A stretch of 64,000 nt of DNA. It comes from Selaginella tamariscina. Lineage: Eukaryota; Streptophyta; Lycopodiopsida; Selaginellales; Selaginellaceae. Under the pieces are notes generated by a model that was given only the letters and a program-made list of their open reading frames with translations, had not been told where the DNA came from and searched no databases. Both the position numbers and the translations under genes were made by a program. Each line of letters opens with the position of its first letter. The stretch's first letter is position 1. Shown piece after piece: positions 1 through 14,200 of the stretch. The stretch lies in NCBI GenBank assembly GCA_003024785.1, contig PUQB01000002.1:69501-133500 (forward strand), given 5' to 3'.

Positions 1-1221
1 TGGTTGTGTCAAATTATTGTGGATTGAAACATCAAGGCATAAATTATAAACTTGATGTGCTCATTGTTGTTCAGATTGTTTATAAATTATACAATAATTG
101 ATTTGTCAAAGCAATTTGATATTGATTAATCAATAACAATTCAACAATGTTTTAAATAGACTTGTGAGGTAATCATTTAAGTATTCATATTCAAGTTAAA
201 GTGGCAAAGCCAATTGGAAGAGGTTGTAGAGATTATTGTTAGATTTGAATAATTTCAAATGTTATTGGGGAAACGCCTATAAAGACCATGTTCAATTACG
301 AAGTCTCCAAGGCACGCATGCTTTGTAAATAAACTTTCCATAATATAATAATTTGCTTAAATTATTTTATAAAAGTCTTTGTTTTTACATTGAAGGTCTA
401 TGGTTCAAATATAACATATATACAAAATCTATTTATTAAAAATTAATTAGTTTTAACCTTCATTTATGTAACTAATGGTGGCAATGTGATTTTGTTATAA
501 GAAAATTAAATAACTTTATTTTATCAAATTCACATCAACTTAGTTAAGTTAAAATATAACTTAATTGTTGAACTTAGTTAAGTTATAATGATTAACTTAA
601 CGATGTTAATTGTTGGTGGGAGTGAGCTAATCATAAAGTTTAAATATTTACCTACATTAAAGAACATAAAGTTACATTGAAAAATAATGCAACTCATGCA
701 TATTTTAAATTGTTTAGTTTGGTTATATATCTTTTTTATTATAATTGATCTCATGATAACAAATGTAATGAAATTCCCATTTCTCACGCCCTATATCTCC
801 ATTTCACACACATTTGTTTTAGATGTCTTAGTGACCTTCAAGTTTTAAGAACTAAGGTGTCATTAATATGTTCAAGTTGTTTAAAGTTAAATAGATAAAT
901 TACACCATTATATGTGTTATAGTATGCAAGCAACAAATAACATAAATGTGCATAATCTTTCACATCTTTCTTCCTTAATAAAATAATTATTTGTTTCATA
1001 TTGTATCATCCAAAGCAAGAACATCTTCTTATGTTTATGTTCACAACATGAATATGTTTTTCTATTTAGACTTTCAACATAGTAAAATATACTAGAATAA
1101 TATAATAACAACGACTAATTTTCTATTGTAGAATGTTCTTTACTTTATCCAAGAAAATATTTTTTTGAGCATTTTTCTAAACTTGTTATCTTTAAGACTT
1201 ATGATATAAAAATATTAACAT
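1..1221. repeat. Truncated copy of a 1.2-kb Harbinger-associated repeat
   Basis: This stretch matches 45,987-47,213 almost along its whole length in the same orientation, by direct reading. The second copy has about 105 extra bases near 46,283-46,395. In the second copy the left part encodes a decayed PIF/Harbinger-like transposase; here only a degenerate tail of that coding region (about 1-310) is inside the window. The rest (400-1,221) is AT-rich non-coding DNA with short internal inverted repeats around 540-600. The match stops exactly where an LTR begins at 1,222, so the repeat was interrupted by a retrotransposon. Confidence 0.75.
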
Positions 1222-1553
1222 TGTCACAACCCGATATAGAATACATGATATGCCTACATGATATACCTATAAGATATGCCTAAGGATATGCTTACATGAT
1301 ATACCTAAGAGACATTATTTTTAGCTCATGCCTAAATTAGCTCTTGAAATATCATTTTTAGCTTATGCCTAGATTAGCTTTTGGAGTTGTGAGTATAAAA
1401 GCTCCGACCTAATTGTTGTATAAGCAGTTACTATTAACACTAGTCATTCTACAATAATTCTTATCATGTTTCTTGTTCTTGTCTTGTTCCTTGCTCTTGT
1501 CTTGCTCTTAAGTCAAGCCTCCTTGTTCTTATCCTGTTCTTGAGTCGTGATTT
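1222..1553 (+). repeat. LTR family A, copy 1
   Basis: It starts TGTCACAACCCGATAT and is followed by a run of short repeats built on 'gatatgcctacat' and then by a TATA box and CTTGTTC-rich repeats. A second, longer copy lies at 42,955-43,700. The shared order of motifs identifies it as an LTR. The right edge is estimated from where the two copies diverge. Confidence 0.65.
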
Positions 1554-4500
1554 GATATTTTAATAGTAACTGTTTTCATAGCTCCCTGATTTTTAATTAC
1601 TTTTTTTTCTTGGTTCTTTTTCCTTGTTTTCCTCCTTTTTTTCTTTCACAGATCATGGCAAATTTTGAGTAATTTTAATGCGAGCACCAAATGTTGCTTC
1701 ATGAGCTGGCCACTTTGCGCCAAGTGGTCACAAATTTGCAAGATTCTACCAATGCGGCGCATGCAGCTACTAATGCATCCTCCAAGGCTGCTGCACATGC
1801 TCTTTCTCAAGCATTCATGATTTCCTCTTTACCGAACTCTTCTTCGGAGATGAAGATCAGCATGCCAGAAAAGTTCAGTGGCAGTCGCACCGATTTTCAA
1901 GGTTTCTTGAATCAGATTAAGCTTTTAATCCGCATGCAACCACGCCACTACTCGACTCATGCATAAAAGGTTGGCCTTTTGGTATCTTTACTAGTTGGAT
2001 CCCCATGGCCTTTGCTGGAGCGTGACGACCCATTGATGGAAGACTTTGAAGGATTCTTGAAGCATGCTTTGGAGATCTCGATAAGTATTGTTCCGCATGC
2101 ACGAAATTAAGCACAAGGATTCCGACTAGTTTCTGTTTATGCATCCGAATTTCAGCAACTTTGCACGAACATTCCATGGGACAAGACTGCACTGATCAAA
2201 CACTTTCGTTTTGGGTTGAGGGATGACGTGAAGGACTTTCTCCTTACGTTACCGGATGCCCAAACCTTAGCAGAGATCATGCAACAAGCCATTTGTTACG
2301 ACAATGGTTTGTTCGAGTGTTGTCAGGAAAAATCCCGTCATCAATTCTTGCAAACCAATCCTATAATTGTAGCACATGTTTCTACAACATCTTTTGGAGT
2401 AGTTCCTATGAAGGTCGACAAATACAAGTGTGGCCCACTTTCAGTTGCTGAGAAGCAACATCGTCGCGTTGAGAACTTATGCTTGTATTGTGGTGAAGCA
2501 AGACACAAGGTGGTAGAATGTCCTGTTAAAACCATGAAGTTCAAGACACGGTTGGAAAACTTCAATGTCCACTTTGTGATTATCCACAATCACGAAATAC
2601 TAATTCATACGACTATCCATAAAGAGCGTATAATGGGGAACGCAGGAATGGTAATGGAAGGAGATTTCCCCGGAGTTCGGAGCATTCTACCGACAAGGTA
2701 ATAATACGGAAATATCACGTAGGGGACAGTCTTTGTTACCAGCCCCAGCACAAACAGGACCACCTTTATTACCACCAATACCACCTCCACTAGCATTACG
2801 AGGTCCGAATCCAAATGTGACATGTTTTAGATGTGGAGAAAAAGGACACTATTCTACTGAATGTAATTGACTCAATAGTATTCGTTGTTACACATGTGGT
2901 GAGATGGGACATTATTCACCAGAATGTCCACAACGTGAATTTAACATCGAAACATCTCTCACTGAACCAGCGACACGAAAATTGAAATTCAACAAGAAAA
3001 TGATCCAGCAGATGACCATGAAGAACAAAATTACGAGTGCAAATAGGAACAAGATACAGAATTGCCCTCAACTGAGACATATGCTATAACACGAGCTAAA
3101 CGAGTACGGGTCAAACCAAACAAAGAAGAACCAATACGCAAGAATTGGGAGAAAGAGAAGGCTACAGTACAAAGAGTGACTGATCAAATTTAGAAAATGC
3201 AACAGGAGGAAAATCAAACTCTATGCCTAATGAAATGAGCATGCATTCATAGCAATCCACATCAGCAGTACCACTTGCAGATTGTATTGTTGCTATTATT
3301 CTGCAACAACCTGTACAGTTAACTATAAGAGAGTTACTGACATTAGCACCATTTTTGCGAACACAGATAATAAATGCTTTGGACATTAGCAACATTCAAG
3401 CCGGCACAAGTCAAGTGGGAGTGAATACCACGGAAGTTCTGACAGATAGAAGGATTGGGATGAAGAAGTACCAATGATTACAGCTCGAATCGGTAAAAGT
3501 AACATCCAAAACATACCTATTGATGGAGGTTTGAGAGTGAATATAATTGAAGAGCAGACTTGTAAACAATTGAGTCTTGGGCTTATTGAAAATGCGCCCT
3601 TCTTGGTACGGATGGCTGATCAGAGAAAAGTCAGACCCGTTGGTATAATCAGATCTGTATGTATAGAAATTGTAGGAATCAAGTTTAAGGTGTCTTTGGT
3701 CGTACTACGTATCGAGCAGACAAGAAAACCATATCAGATATTACTGGGAAGACCATGGTTAAAAGATGCAAATACGACATAATTGGGAGCACAACAAAAT
3801 GGTACTATATAAGAATGAATAAGAAGCAGTCATTCGAACACAACAGAAAAAGCCAATCAAATGACCAACTTGGCCATTATGAATGGAGGATTTCAACTAG
3901 CATTATGGCTTAAACAAGGAAGAAGAAAAACTCTTTTTCGAAAGCAACCCAGACCTTGTAGAGATAGCACAAGTTGATTTATACCAAATGACACTAGAAG
4001 AAGAAAACCCAGAAAAGTCAGCTACTAGTGATCAACAACAGCAACATATAGATACTCTCGGACTAACGGATAAGTTTAAACAACTCTACAACAACAACTA
4101 CAATTTGAGATAGAGCACGAACAGAGAATACAGACTCAACAAAAACTAGAAATTACGACGAATGAGAAGACTGAAGAAGTTGAAATTAAAACAAGTGAAT
4201 ATGGACCCTGAAAAGTACGAATAGCAGTTGATCTCGAATCGGAATACTGAAGACAGCTGATAACTATACTACATCAAAATGCAGATGTCTTTGCTTGGAG
4301 TTACAAAGATCTCAAGGGAGTTCCACCCATAATTTGTACCCATAAGATAGAATTACTACCACATGCAGTCCCTAGGAAACAACAAGCATACCGAATGAAT
4401 CTAACATTCTTGGCAAAAGTTAAAGAAGAAGTGGACAAGTTATTACAGGCCGGATTCATATATCCAATTGAAAACCTGCAATGGTTATCACCAATTGTCG

Positions 4501-7500
4501 TAGTACCAAAGAAAAATGGCAAATTATGTATCTACGTCAATTATAAGAAATTGAACGATGTAACAAGTGGGATACGTACCCAATACCATTCACTAAAGAA
4601 TTGTTGGATAGTAGCAGGACACGAAATGTACTCCTTTCTGGATGGATTTTTAGGATATAACCAAGTACAAGTGGATCCAGCGGATCAACCAAAAACGGCA
4701 TTCATTAGTCCTACATATGCGTATCACATTATGCCTTTTGGGCTATGCAATGCACCATTTACCTTCTAACGTTTGGTTAGTGAAACATTCCGGGATTATT
4801 TGACCACGTTTATGAAAATTTTCTTGGATGATTTTAGCATTTATGGAGCGCAAGACAAACACCTAGACTGTTAACGAAGTGTAATGTCGATCAATAATAT
4901 AGCTTTAATCCGGAGAAGTGTGTTTTCTGTAAGATCAAGAATTTTACTCGGGCATATTATATGCAAGGATGAAATAATGGTGGACCAAGATAAAATCAAA
5001 TCATACAAACAATGCAACCTTCTAAAGATGTAAGCGGAGTACAATGGCTTCTTGGGAAAATGGGATATCATCGAAGATTTATCAAAAATTACGCAACAAT
5101 AGCGAAACCATTAACTATGCTTCTGAGGAAAACACAACCATTCAAATGGGATCCGCAATGTAACAGAGCTTCAATATGTTAAAGTAGGCATTAATGACGG
5201 CTCCCATTCTAGCTAGTCCAAATTGGCGGCAGGAGTTTCATGTATAAGTGGATGCATCATCGTATACTAGCGAATGCATATTAACACAAAGCCAAGAAGA
5301 CGGAAAAGATCACCATTATATTACGTGAGTCGGCGGTTAGCACCTGCAGAAGAACTACACGACTACAGAAAAGGAGGCACTCGGAATGGTTTATAAGAAA
5401 TTTCGGCATTATTTGCTAGCAAACAAAGTCAAATTCATTGTCGATCATCAAGCTCTTACACACTTGTTAAGCAAGACTAAGCTCGAAGGAAGATTAGTAC
5501 GTTGGTTCTTATACTACAGAGTTCGACTTTCAAATCATCCACAAACCAGGCAAACTACACCAACAAGCAGATTTCTTAAGCCGTATTACGCATGAAGAAG
5601 AAGGTGTTGGCATGAATGATGAACTACCAGATGCTAATTTATTTCAGATACAACAAGAAACAACCAAAACATTACAATCACAAAGGATATCTTCAAGATA
5701 TTGAACACTTTCTAACTATTGGAACATCACCAGATAAGTATGCAACTACAAAACAATGCAAACAACTTGTCTTACGATGCAAGCCATACTACATGGTATC
5801 AGGTATACTATATAAGAGGGGAAAGATGAAGTCTTAAGGAGATGTGTGCCAATAAGAAGTTCAGCTCGTATTACAAGAAGCTCACTCAGGGGAACACGGT
5901 GGACATTTTGCAAGAACGTTAACAGCACGAAAAATACTACAGTCCGGATTATGGTGGCCTACATTATTCAAGGATGCTATCAATATTGTCAAAAATGTTT
6001 GAAGTGTAACGAACATCAACTAGCTTCATACCATCAAGTTCAACCATTACATCCAATAGAACCATTAGCTCCATTTATGAAATGGGGAATGGATTTTATG
6101 GGACCAATCAATCCTAAAAGTAGCAAGAGGAATCAGTATATATTGGTACTCACGAACTATGTTACTAAATGGGCAGAATCTATTGCATTACGTGATTGCC
6201 GCGCAACACGTGTAGCCAAGTTTATCTACGAAAATATTGTAGTGCGATTTGGCATTCCAATGGAACTTATCAGTGACCAAGGAACTCATTTTGTTAACAA
6301 CGTCATTAAAGTACTTTGCAATGAATATTTAGTAAAGCATTACGTCTCCATGGCATATTATCTGCAAGGCAATGGACAAGCGAAGGCTATTAACAAAATA
6401 TTGAAGACTATATTAACCAAGATAGTGAACACAAATCGCAAAAACTGGGACGAAAAACTCCCATCAGCATTACATACCGTACTACATATAAAGTGGCAAC
6501 AAAGTTTACACCATTTTAACTTACATACGAATTAGAAGTCATTATGCCTATAGAGTATATTATACCATCATTGAGGATGTCACTCGAGTACGACATTGGA
6601 GAAACAGAACAAGTTAAACAACAATTACTACAACTCAAAAAACTTAATGAGAAACGACAACAAGCAGTTGAAGCGAGTTGGAGAAATGGTATGGCACTAT
6701 CAAGGAAATCTTCGACCCATCGGACATAAATTCAAGTCTAAATGGTATGGACCATATATTATTACCGATATATGAAATAACAACATCGTCACTCTTATGG
6801 ATGTTACAACACGGGTCTTACTTACAACAAATACGAATCGCATATGAAAATATACCTCTAACAAGCTAGAGGAAGATCTTGACAATGACCCGAAGTACGA
6901 ATTGCACAGCAAGCCGGACATGGAAACACACGAACTAAACAACGACTCGGAATATGATCTAAGCCGTAAGTCGGAACAAGACATAGAAAAGCACGTATCA
7001 ACATGGTGGGTAGACGTCAGTAGAATCTTCTGGAAACATCGACAGGATCACTCACACAAGCGAATACCAAAATCCAAGAAATCGGGAAATCCAAGGAATA
7101 CAAAATCCAATGATGAGATATTCTCTGTCAAATCTATCGAAAACCAAGGTATTCACACACCCAACCAATCCGATATTGACACGTGGACTGCTTTGTAGAC
7201 ACTGACAGACCATAAATTTTCTAACATAAAATAGGAGCACTACCCAACCGAGAGCACACATTAGGGTTTCAAAATTCTTCTTTAATTTCTTCCTCCTTTC
7301 GATCTTCAAGTCCTTCGTCTTTTTCTTCCTTTATTCACCGGGCACATATGGAATCGATGGATGAGTACACCAACACGACAAGTACTTTTGCAACAGCACT
7401 CAATACAGCATCCCAGTCTAAACAGGCAGTTTCAATTCCCCTTTCACCAGTATTGTATTGTATTGTTTGGCTGGCACCAACACTCATCTCGGATATACGA

Positions 7501-9157
7501 GAATGGATCCAGCGGATGTAGTTGGAGCGATATTTTAAAACGTTTGTTCATAAATGATTGGATCAACAAGGTGAACACTTAGTCGATCAGGCGATTAAGG
7601 CTTACACACCGCAATTCAAGGCCTTACAACTACACGGTGGGGCATTCGCTTTCACAAGTAAGCTCATTAGGGATGTCTTTGAATTCCCAGATCCAGATAC
7701 CTCTTACGATCCAATTCCACAAGTCCACATATGTACAACACTACACCGATAATTATGGGAACCTCATAAGAGTCGTATCAAGGCTATCACCACCGCGTTT
7801 GCCTTCCGCAAAACACCGGCAGGTTTCAATAAGGAAATCGGGTATGTCTATCATGTATCTGAACAGGGACACAAACCGGATTAGGGGGAGCTAGTCGTAG
7901 TGGGGCTGCAACGTGAGCTGCAAACTCTTCACAACCCCAAAAGCAAGGACAAGGAGACAACCATATTTTCGGTGCTTCATCACATTTTAACAACCCTCCA
8001 TATTACGCATGTGGACTTAGCATCAACAGGTACACCGGTACTCACAACAAGGATGGGGTTTTGGTTAGGTCTTACTTCGCAGTACCCAGATAATGTTTTT
8101 GACACTTGTAATTTGGACACACCACTACCAACCAAGCCGAAGAAACGACCATGTTCACAACCGAAGAAGCCAGAAGAACCGCAAAACACAGGAACCCGTG
8201 GTGACACTCCAATTTGCGGACGACGAAGAAGACGATGATCAGTTTTGCAGAGGAGACCTTTGCCAAGAGGAGACCTACAAAGGACGTGTAACAAACCCAC
8301 GGCGTCAACTTTTGCAACACACATGGAGTGTGAAGACACAACACCACCAGATCGCAATCAACCAATAGCATCAACTTCCACAACACCCATGGAGTGCGGG
8401 ATTCTGCACCATCAAAAACATCAATACGAGCACCACCGTAATACCATCACCACCATTCAGTTCAACCTCAAACTACGACAGGTACTTTTCATATCATAGC
8501 ACCACAGGTAGTACTCCAGCAGAGGAAGTACGGGCTCCAGCAGTACGGCAAACAGATCAAGAACCGCATTTGGCAGAACCGACACCTAGAACAAGCCAAG
8601 AACAACATTCATGATAAAGAGCAGGAGCAACAGCCCTACTCACCATTACGGCAGATGGGACATCATGCTTTAGATCGTCAGGAGCGGGACATCTCAAGGG
8701 GTTCTAAGTGCACGCGTGATCAAACTGCTTCACCGGATTACCATCGCAAGACCCACCACATGATACTACTCTCGAAGGTCAACTTTCACACCTTCGGAGT
8801 GTTGTTGATTCCATCACACAACAAGTGGCAGTTCAACAAGCAAATGCGAGTCTCAATCAACAACTCCATGACCGCTGCAATACAATTGACAAGCAATTCT
8901 TAGAGCACTCGAACATCATGTGACGTTTGTATGAACAAAACAAGTTACTCATGGACACCGTGCACACACTAGCTGAACAAGTACACAACATCCATGACAA
9001 GATGAGTGAACAACTACTACAACAACAGACACACGGATGAAGTACGCAAATTACGCAAGGAGAACCACAAGCTTAAGAACTTCGTTGCATCTTTCTGCGG
9101 AACAACGGGGACATTGTAAGTTGCATCGGGACGATGCAACACTTCCAGTTTGAGGGA

Positions 9158-9737
9158 TGTTAGGATCGTAGTTAAACATTTATGAATTTCTTATTATTTC
9201 ATGGGTAAATATAATGGGAAAAATACCAAAAAATAATATATATTTTAAAAACCGAAAGTGGGAAGGATATATCGGAGTACAAGTCACTAGCATAATACGG
9301 GCGAGTCATTATCGCAATACAATGTTTACGGCGGAGTATGCATACTTGAATAAGGATAAGAAGTTACAGTAACTGAATGGATAAGGCTAAGATGTAGTTA
9401 CTATAACTGCTAGTACGGCACCCAGAGTACAGGTATAAATAGACTAGATTAGAACTAGAAAGGGATCCCAAGTATACTATTATTTTGTACCATGTGCCAT
9501 GCGCGGACATAATATAAGTTTCCTTTCTCTCTCTATACGTCTATCTCTTACTTGTATTTCTGTTTTGATGTATACTATTCATTCTCTCAGTATCATGACG
9601 GGATCCATAGTACTGTTGCCTGCTATACACCTTGCCATCCTTACTCTTTCCCGACCTTCTGATGTCTGATTTCTTCTCTATCTTATTCTGATAGACCCTT
9701 AATACGGGTTTATTAATGAGGATTTATAGGTTCAACA
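9158..9737 (+). repeat. Right-hand LTR of the gypsy element (580 bp)
   Basis: It is bounded by TGTT at the left and AACA at the right, a perfect short inverted terminus. A purine-rich TTTGAGGGA lies immediately before it, as expected of a polypurine tract. TATAAATAG near 9,434 is a plausible LTR TATA box. No second copy was found in the window. Confidence 0.6.
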
Positions 9738-10830
9738 ATTGCTACCCATATCCACTATCTTTGCAACAAATAATAAATCCTTGCTAAGGGTGAGAACATA
9801 CATTACTTTGTTTATAGTAAGATTTTCATGAGAAGTGTGAATGTTGATGTTGCCAATGCTGTGTACACCAACCATGCTCACTATTGTCTCCCAATTGCAT
9901 AGCATGTTGATCAAGACAATTTCTATACTTGACAAAGTGATCTTTGTGCCAAGATAGGTGAATGGTATTCCATAATCAACAACAAAGAGCTAGTTACCAT
10001 GGCATTGTTCCAAGACTTAGTCTTGATCTTGGTGACACAAGCCTCATTCAGCAATTATCCAAATTTGTTGCAAGTTTTCCTAATTTAAAATCCTCAAGCT
10101 TTTATTGAAGGTGTTTCATTTTCAACATGCACACTAACTCATCATGGTTAGATTTGTTACAATAACCACAAGACTTCTTTCTCTTGAAATCCTTGCTGGA
10201 TTTCATGTCGCTCTCTTTTGACTTGAAAGAACATTCACCCTTCAGGATTTTGTTATTCTTCTTTGTAGTCTGTTTAGAAGAATTTCTCACAAACAAAACC
10301 TGATTGGATTTGGAATGGAGAATTCCCACGTCCTTCCTAATGATGATCTCCTCCTTGATGATAATTATGACACAACTAAGTTGAAGTTTGTCGACCTGCA
10401 TCAAGTTACTATGAAGAAAATGGAAAGAATTGAGAAAGCTCGAAGAAAGAAATAATTTTGGAGAAAAGAAGGAAGTTTGTTCTCTTTATCTAACTCCTTG
10501 ATTTGATGGTATGTGTTTTTCATGTCGTCCACGAACTTGTCAAAATTCTCAAACTCCGACCGCATACTAACCATCTCTGTGTAGAGATGACTGATTTGGA
10601 CATGAGTCTGCTGTTTGTACTTCTCGCACAGCTTCTTCTAGAGCTTATTGCTAGTGTAACTCTCATAGAGATTGAGATCATCCAGCACGCTCTCTATCAC
10701 AGCAAGCCCAATTGTTGCCATCCCCTTGTCTTCTCACTGGCTCCAAGTGTGCACCTTCTGGTTTTAGGAATATTCTTGGCCTTGCACGTCTTCATCCTTG
10801 GATTTTGACTCCAACATGAGCTACATGCAC
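9738..10830 (-). mobile_element. Ty1/copia fragment (gag to protease region)
   Basis: The minus strand reads as copia gag with a CCHC zinc knuckle (CGYCNKSNHDELVC, about 10,130-10,170), followed by the region before and around the protease (9,740-9,935). It is truncated at both ends. The left end abuts the gypsy LTR, which suggests the gypsy inserted into it or recombination joined them. It is an old fossil with several breaks. Confidence 0.65.
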
Positions 10831-10869
10831 CCTTCAAGATGGTGGATCTTGGACCTACTTGTTTTTCTT

Positions 10870-11262
10870 AGGCATTGAGATCCTTTGAGATAGGTAGCAA
10901 GGCTCCATTCAACTCTCCCAAAAGAAGTACACTAAAGAAATCCTTAAGAAGTTTGGGCTTGATGGGTTGAATGCAACAGCAACTCCAATGGAACCTAGCC
11001 TACATCTCAACAAGGAAACACCTAAAGAGAAGGACTAGATGAGCAATATTCCTTACTAGCAGATGGCGAGCACAAGGACTAATATAGCCTTTGCAGTTGT
11101 GCAAGTTTCCCAATGGATCAGCAAAAGTCTACCTCATGCTACATTTTTTCTCTTGGCTTTGGTGCTCTCACTTGGTGCAACAAGCGACAAATGATAGTTG
11201 CACTTTTGTCAATAGAAGTAGAATATGTGGCAGTGACTCTAGTAGTTAAGGAATGTTGTTGG
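10870..11262 (+). mobile_element. Outer copia element, left part (late RT/RNase H region)
   Basis: The plus strand shows typical copia sequence between reverse transcriptase and RNase H (for example 'KKYTKEILKKFGL' and a decayed RNase H reading to 11,262). The reading is cut by the LTR of another copia element at 11,263 and appears to resume at 15,842 with the RNase H tail. The two pieces are therefore read as one older element split by a younger one. Broken in several places. Confidence 0.6.
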
Positions 11263-14200
11263 TGTGAGGTGGTAGCACAAGACGCGTCTATTCAGTTTAG
11301 AACAGACAATGAAGTGCTAAGTTCTTCCGTCACTAACAATCAAGAGGCATGTCCAAGTGAAGAGTCAAGCGACAAGTTTTATGATTGTATATAAAGCACC
11401 ATATGCAATAGAAATATATATGTATTGTGTCTACCACTTTTTAAAATATAACATAGTATCGAAGCACCATCGATCTTGAGAGCCTAATACAAGTGAGATG
11501 ACGACCCCAACACCTCCATCAACTCTAGCCTTTGTGGCACCAACGGTGGTTGTCTCTTCCATTTCAAATAGGGGAGAGAAATTCACAGGTGTAGGCTTCT
11601 ACACTTTTGCAACGAGAATCCAATTGATCCTCTCTACAAAGAGATGTTGGACAATTGTAGATGGGACTAAGACATGTCCAATTGATCCCACTCTCGCAAT
11701 AGATGGGACAATCGCAATCAGTAGGAAATTGCGGTCATGGGCTTGGCCCTTAATGATGACTTCATTGCACTCTTGGAGATAACCAAAAATGTTCACGAAA
11801 TCTAGCAATCTTTGAACAAGATTTCTTTGCAAAGGCAACTACATCTTCTTTGATCCTGCATCAAAGATTTTTGTCCCTACGAATGGGGTGAAATGAAACA
11901 GTGGTAGCTTATGTAGGCAGGATGAATGACTTAATGGTGGAGCTAGCTAGTGCTGGAAAACCTGTGAATATGAATCAAGCTATTGCTTTTCTCTTGCACA
12001 CAATCAATTCAAACTATCACCATGTTGCTAATACGCTTTCCCTCCTTGGCAAGACATGCGAAGAATCAGTTGGCACACTTTTAGATGAAGAAATCAAGTG
12101 CAAGAATCAGGGGGCTTTTCCCTCTTCCAATTTTGGGAAAAATGAGTTGTTGTATGCTAGAGCATCCTCCTCTTTTTCAAATCCCAAGAAACGAGCCTCT
12201 TCATCAAATTATCGCAACAATAACAAGTTCAATGGAGAATGCCACATTTGGGGTCATAGAGAATGTGATTGTCGCAAGAAAAAAAGAGTTGAACAACAAG
12301 AACAAGCCAATTGTCAAAAGGAGTCTTCTTTATGCAAGCAGACTAAAATTGATCACAAAGAAAAAGGCATTAATCATCCAAAGCTCTTGATAGTGCAATG
12401 GATTGATAACATAAGCAAGCCTACTACTGACAACTTATGGTTGGACTCAGGAGTCACCATGCACATGACACCACTACAATTGATGCTATCTAATTACTAG
12501 GAGTTGGATGACTCAAATGAAATTGTTTTGGGGATTCCTATCCTTACAAAGTCACAGGATTGTTGGTGTGGCTGAAATCTGGCGAGGAAAGATAAATCCA
12601 AAACTTCCACTATGTTCTTAAATTATCTCACATGTTGCTTTCTATTGGGCATGGAGCAAAAGCAAGCATGTTCAACTACTTTATTGATCGTGGAGCACAA
12701 GTAATTGACGCACAAACCAAGGACTAAGTGGCATTTGGTGAGATGGTGAGCACTCTCTATCGACTAGATGTTGTAATTCTTCCTCTAGCTCCAACTTTGG
12801 CCTTGGTGGCTGCTCCTATTGAAGTATCTCCTCTACAATTGTGGCATCCACAACTTGGACGTACACACGAGACAACATTTCGGACATTGGCATCTCAGGG
12901 TTGCTTCAATCTTCCCTCAAAAATAGCACTTCCTTTATGTGAGCCCTGCATAGCTAGTAAACAACATCGTCTTCCATTTTCTGGTACTTTGTGACATTCT
13001 TGAACGATTACTCACATTACCTTGAGATTTATCTCTTGGCTCGTAAATCTGAAGTCTTTATGTAGTTCCAAACTTACAAGGCCTATGCAAAGAACCTCCA
13101 TAGTTGCTCTATCAAGATTCTCCTTTGTGATAAAGGGGGTGAGTATTTATCGAACGAGTTTAAGAGTTTCTACGCTGTTATGCTATTGATGGAGCTCATC
13201 AACAAAATGGTTGAGCAAAACAAATGAACCTGAGTATTGCAGAGTCTGCTTGCTACATGTTGCAACAATCTTGATTACCACCTTCTTTTTGGGGAGAAGT
13301 AGTCGACATTGCTATCTACTTGCTTCCCAAGAAAGCGTTACCTAGTCGAGTTACTTCTTTTGAGCGTTGGATTGGGTCTAAACCAACCTTGGATCACTTG
13401 AGGACATTTGGTTGTTTAGTCTACTAGCATATTTTTAAGGACATAAGCTTCAAACGAAGAATGAGAATTACATCTTCTTGGGATACAGTGAACATTCCAA
13501 AGGATATCGTCTCTACTCATTGGAAAAGATAAACATTTGGGAAAGACGGGATGTTATCTTTGATGAGAGTCATTTCTTTAGTGATCATGCTGAGATAATT
13601 GAATCACCTGAGCCTTTGCTAGTTCAATTACTAGAAACCATCGTGGTCAATTTGATCAATGCTCCTCCTCCAAATCCTATAGTACCCCCAGTGGTTCCTA
13701 ACAATGTCAACTATGAAGCTCTTCTTCACTTCAAGTTCTTTCTCTCCAGCTTCTCCAATCTCACCCATGGCTCCTCTTACAGCTGAGAGGCATTTACCAA
13801 CATCTCTTGTGATGCCTCCTAATTCTCAAGCACGGGATTTAACATCTTTATTTGATGAAGATGAGGAATTTTAAGTTGCTAAGCCTGTTTCCTCTTATGG
13901 AACATCTTCCAATTTAGTGGGAGGACCCTCTTCATCTTCAGTGGGAGCTTTATCGTCAAAGGTACATGTTTCTATTTTGTGCCAATCTAACTGTGTGCTA
14001 TGTCCCTCTCTACGAGCTCTTGAGGCCTTAGAGTCATTTGACTTCTTCAATCGTCAATGTCACAAGAATTGACTTTCCAAAGGAGCTAATTTTGCAAGAT
14101 TTGTTGCTTGAGCTACCCTAGCTAAGCCAATTCCTATCCCACAGATAGTGGGAGAAGTTTTATATGGTCCTCAAGGTAGTGAATGGGATGCTGCTATGTG

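Larger units (their letters stand above)
1222..9737 (+). mobile_element. Decayed Ty3/gypsy LTR retrotransposon, possibly composite
   Basis: In order on the plus strand: an LTR-like block (1,222-1,553) with a TATAAAA box near 1,394; a gag region from about 1,654; three CCHC zinc knuckles (about 2,480-2,930); an aspartic protease region (about 3,470-3,780); reverse transcriptase and RNase H (about 4,390-5,600); and integrase (about 5,850-6,540). Downstream of pol, 7,200-9,100 holds extra coding-like sequence not needed for a minimal gypsy element; extra 3' frames are known in the Tat/Athila/Ogre group. The right end is a 580-bp LTR. The left and right terminal repeats do not resemble each other, so the element may be mosaic. 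It is an old fossil with many breaks (well over ten). Confidence 0.8.

Noticed and set aside
10503-10808. A 101-codon hydrophobic plus-strand frame
   Set aside because: It is antisense to a copia gag reading and resembles no known membrane protein.
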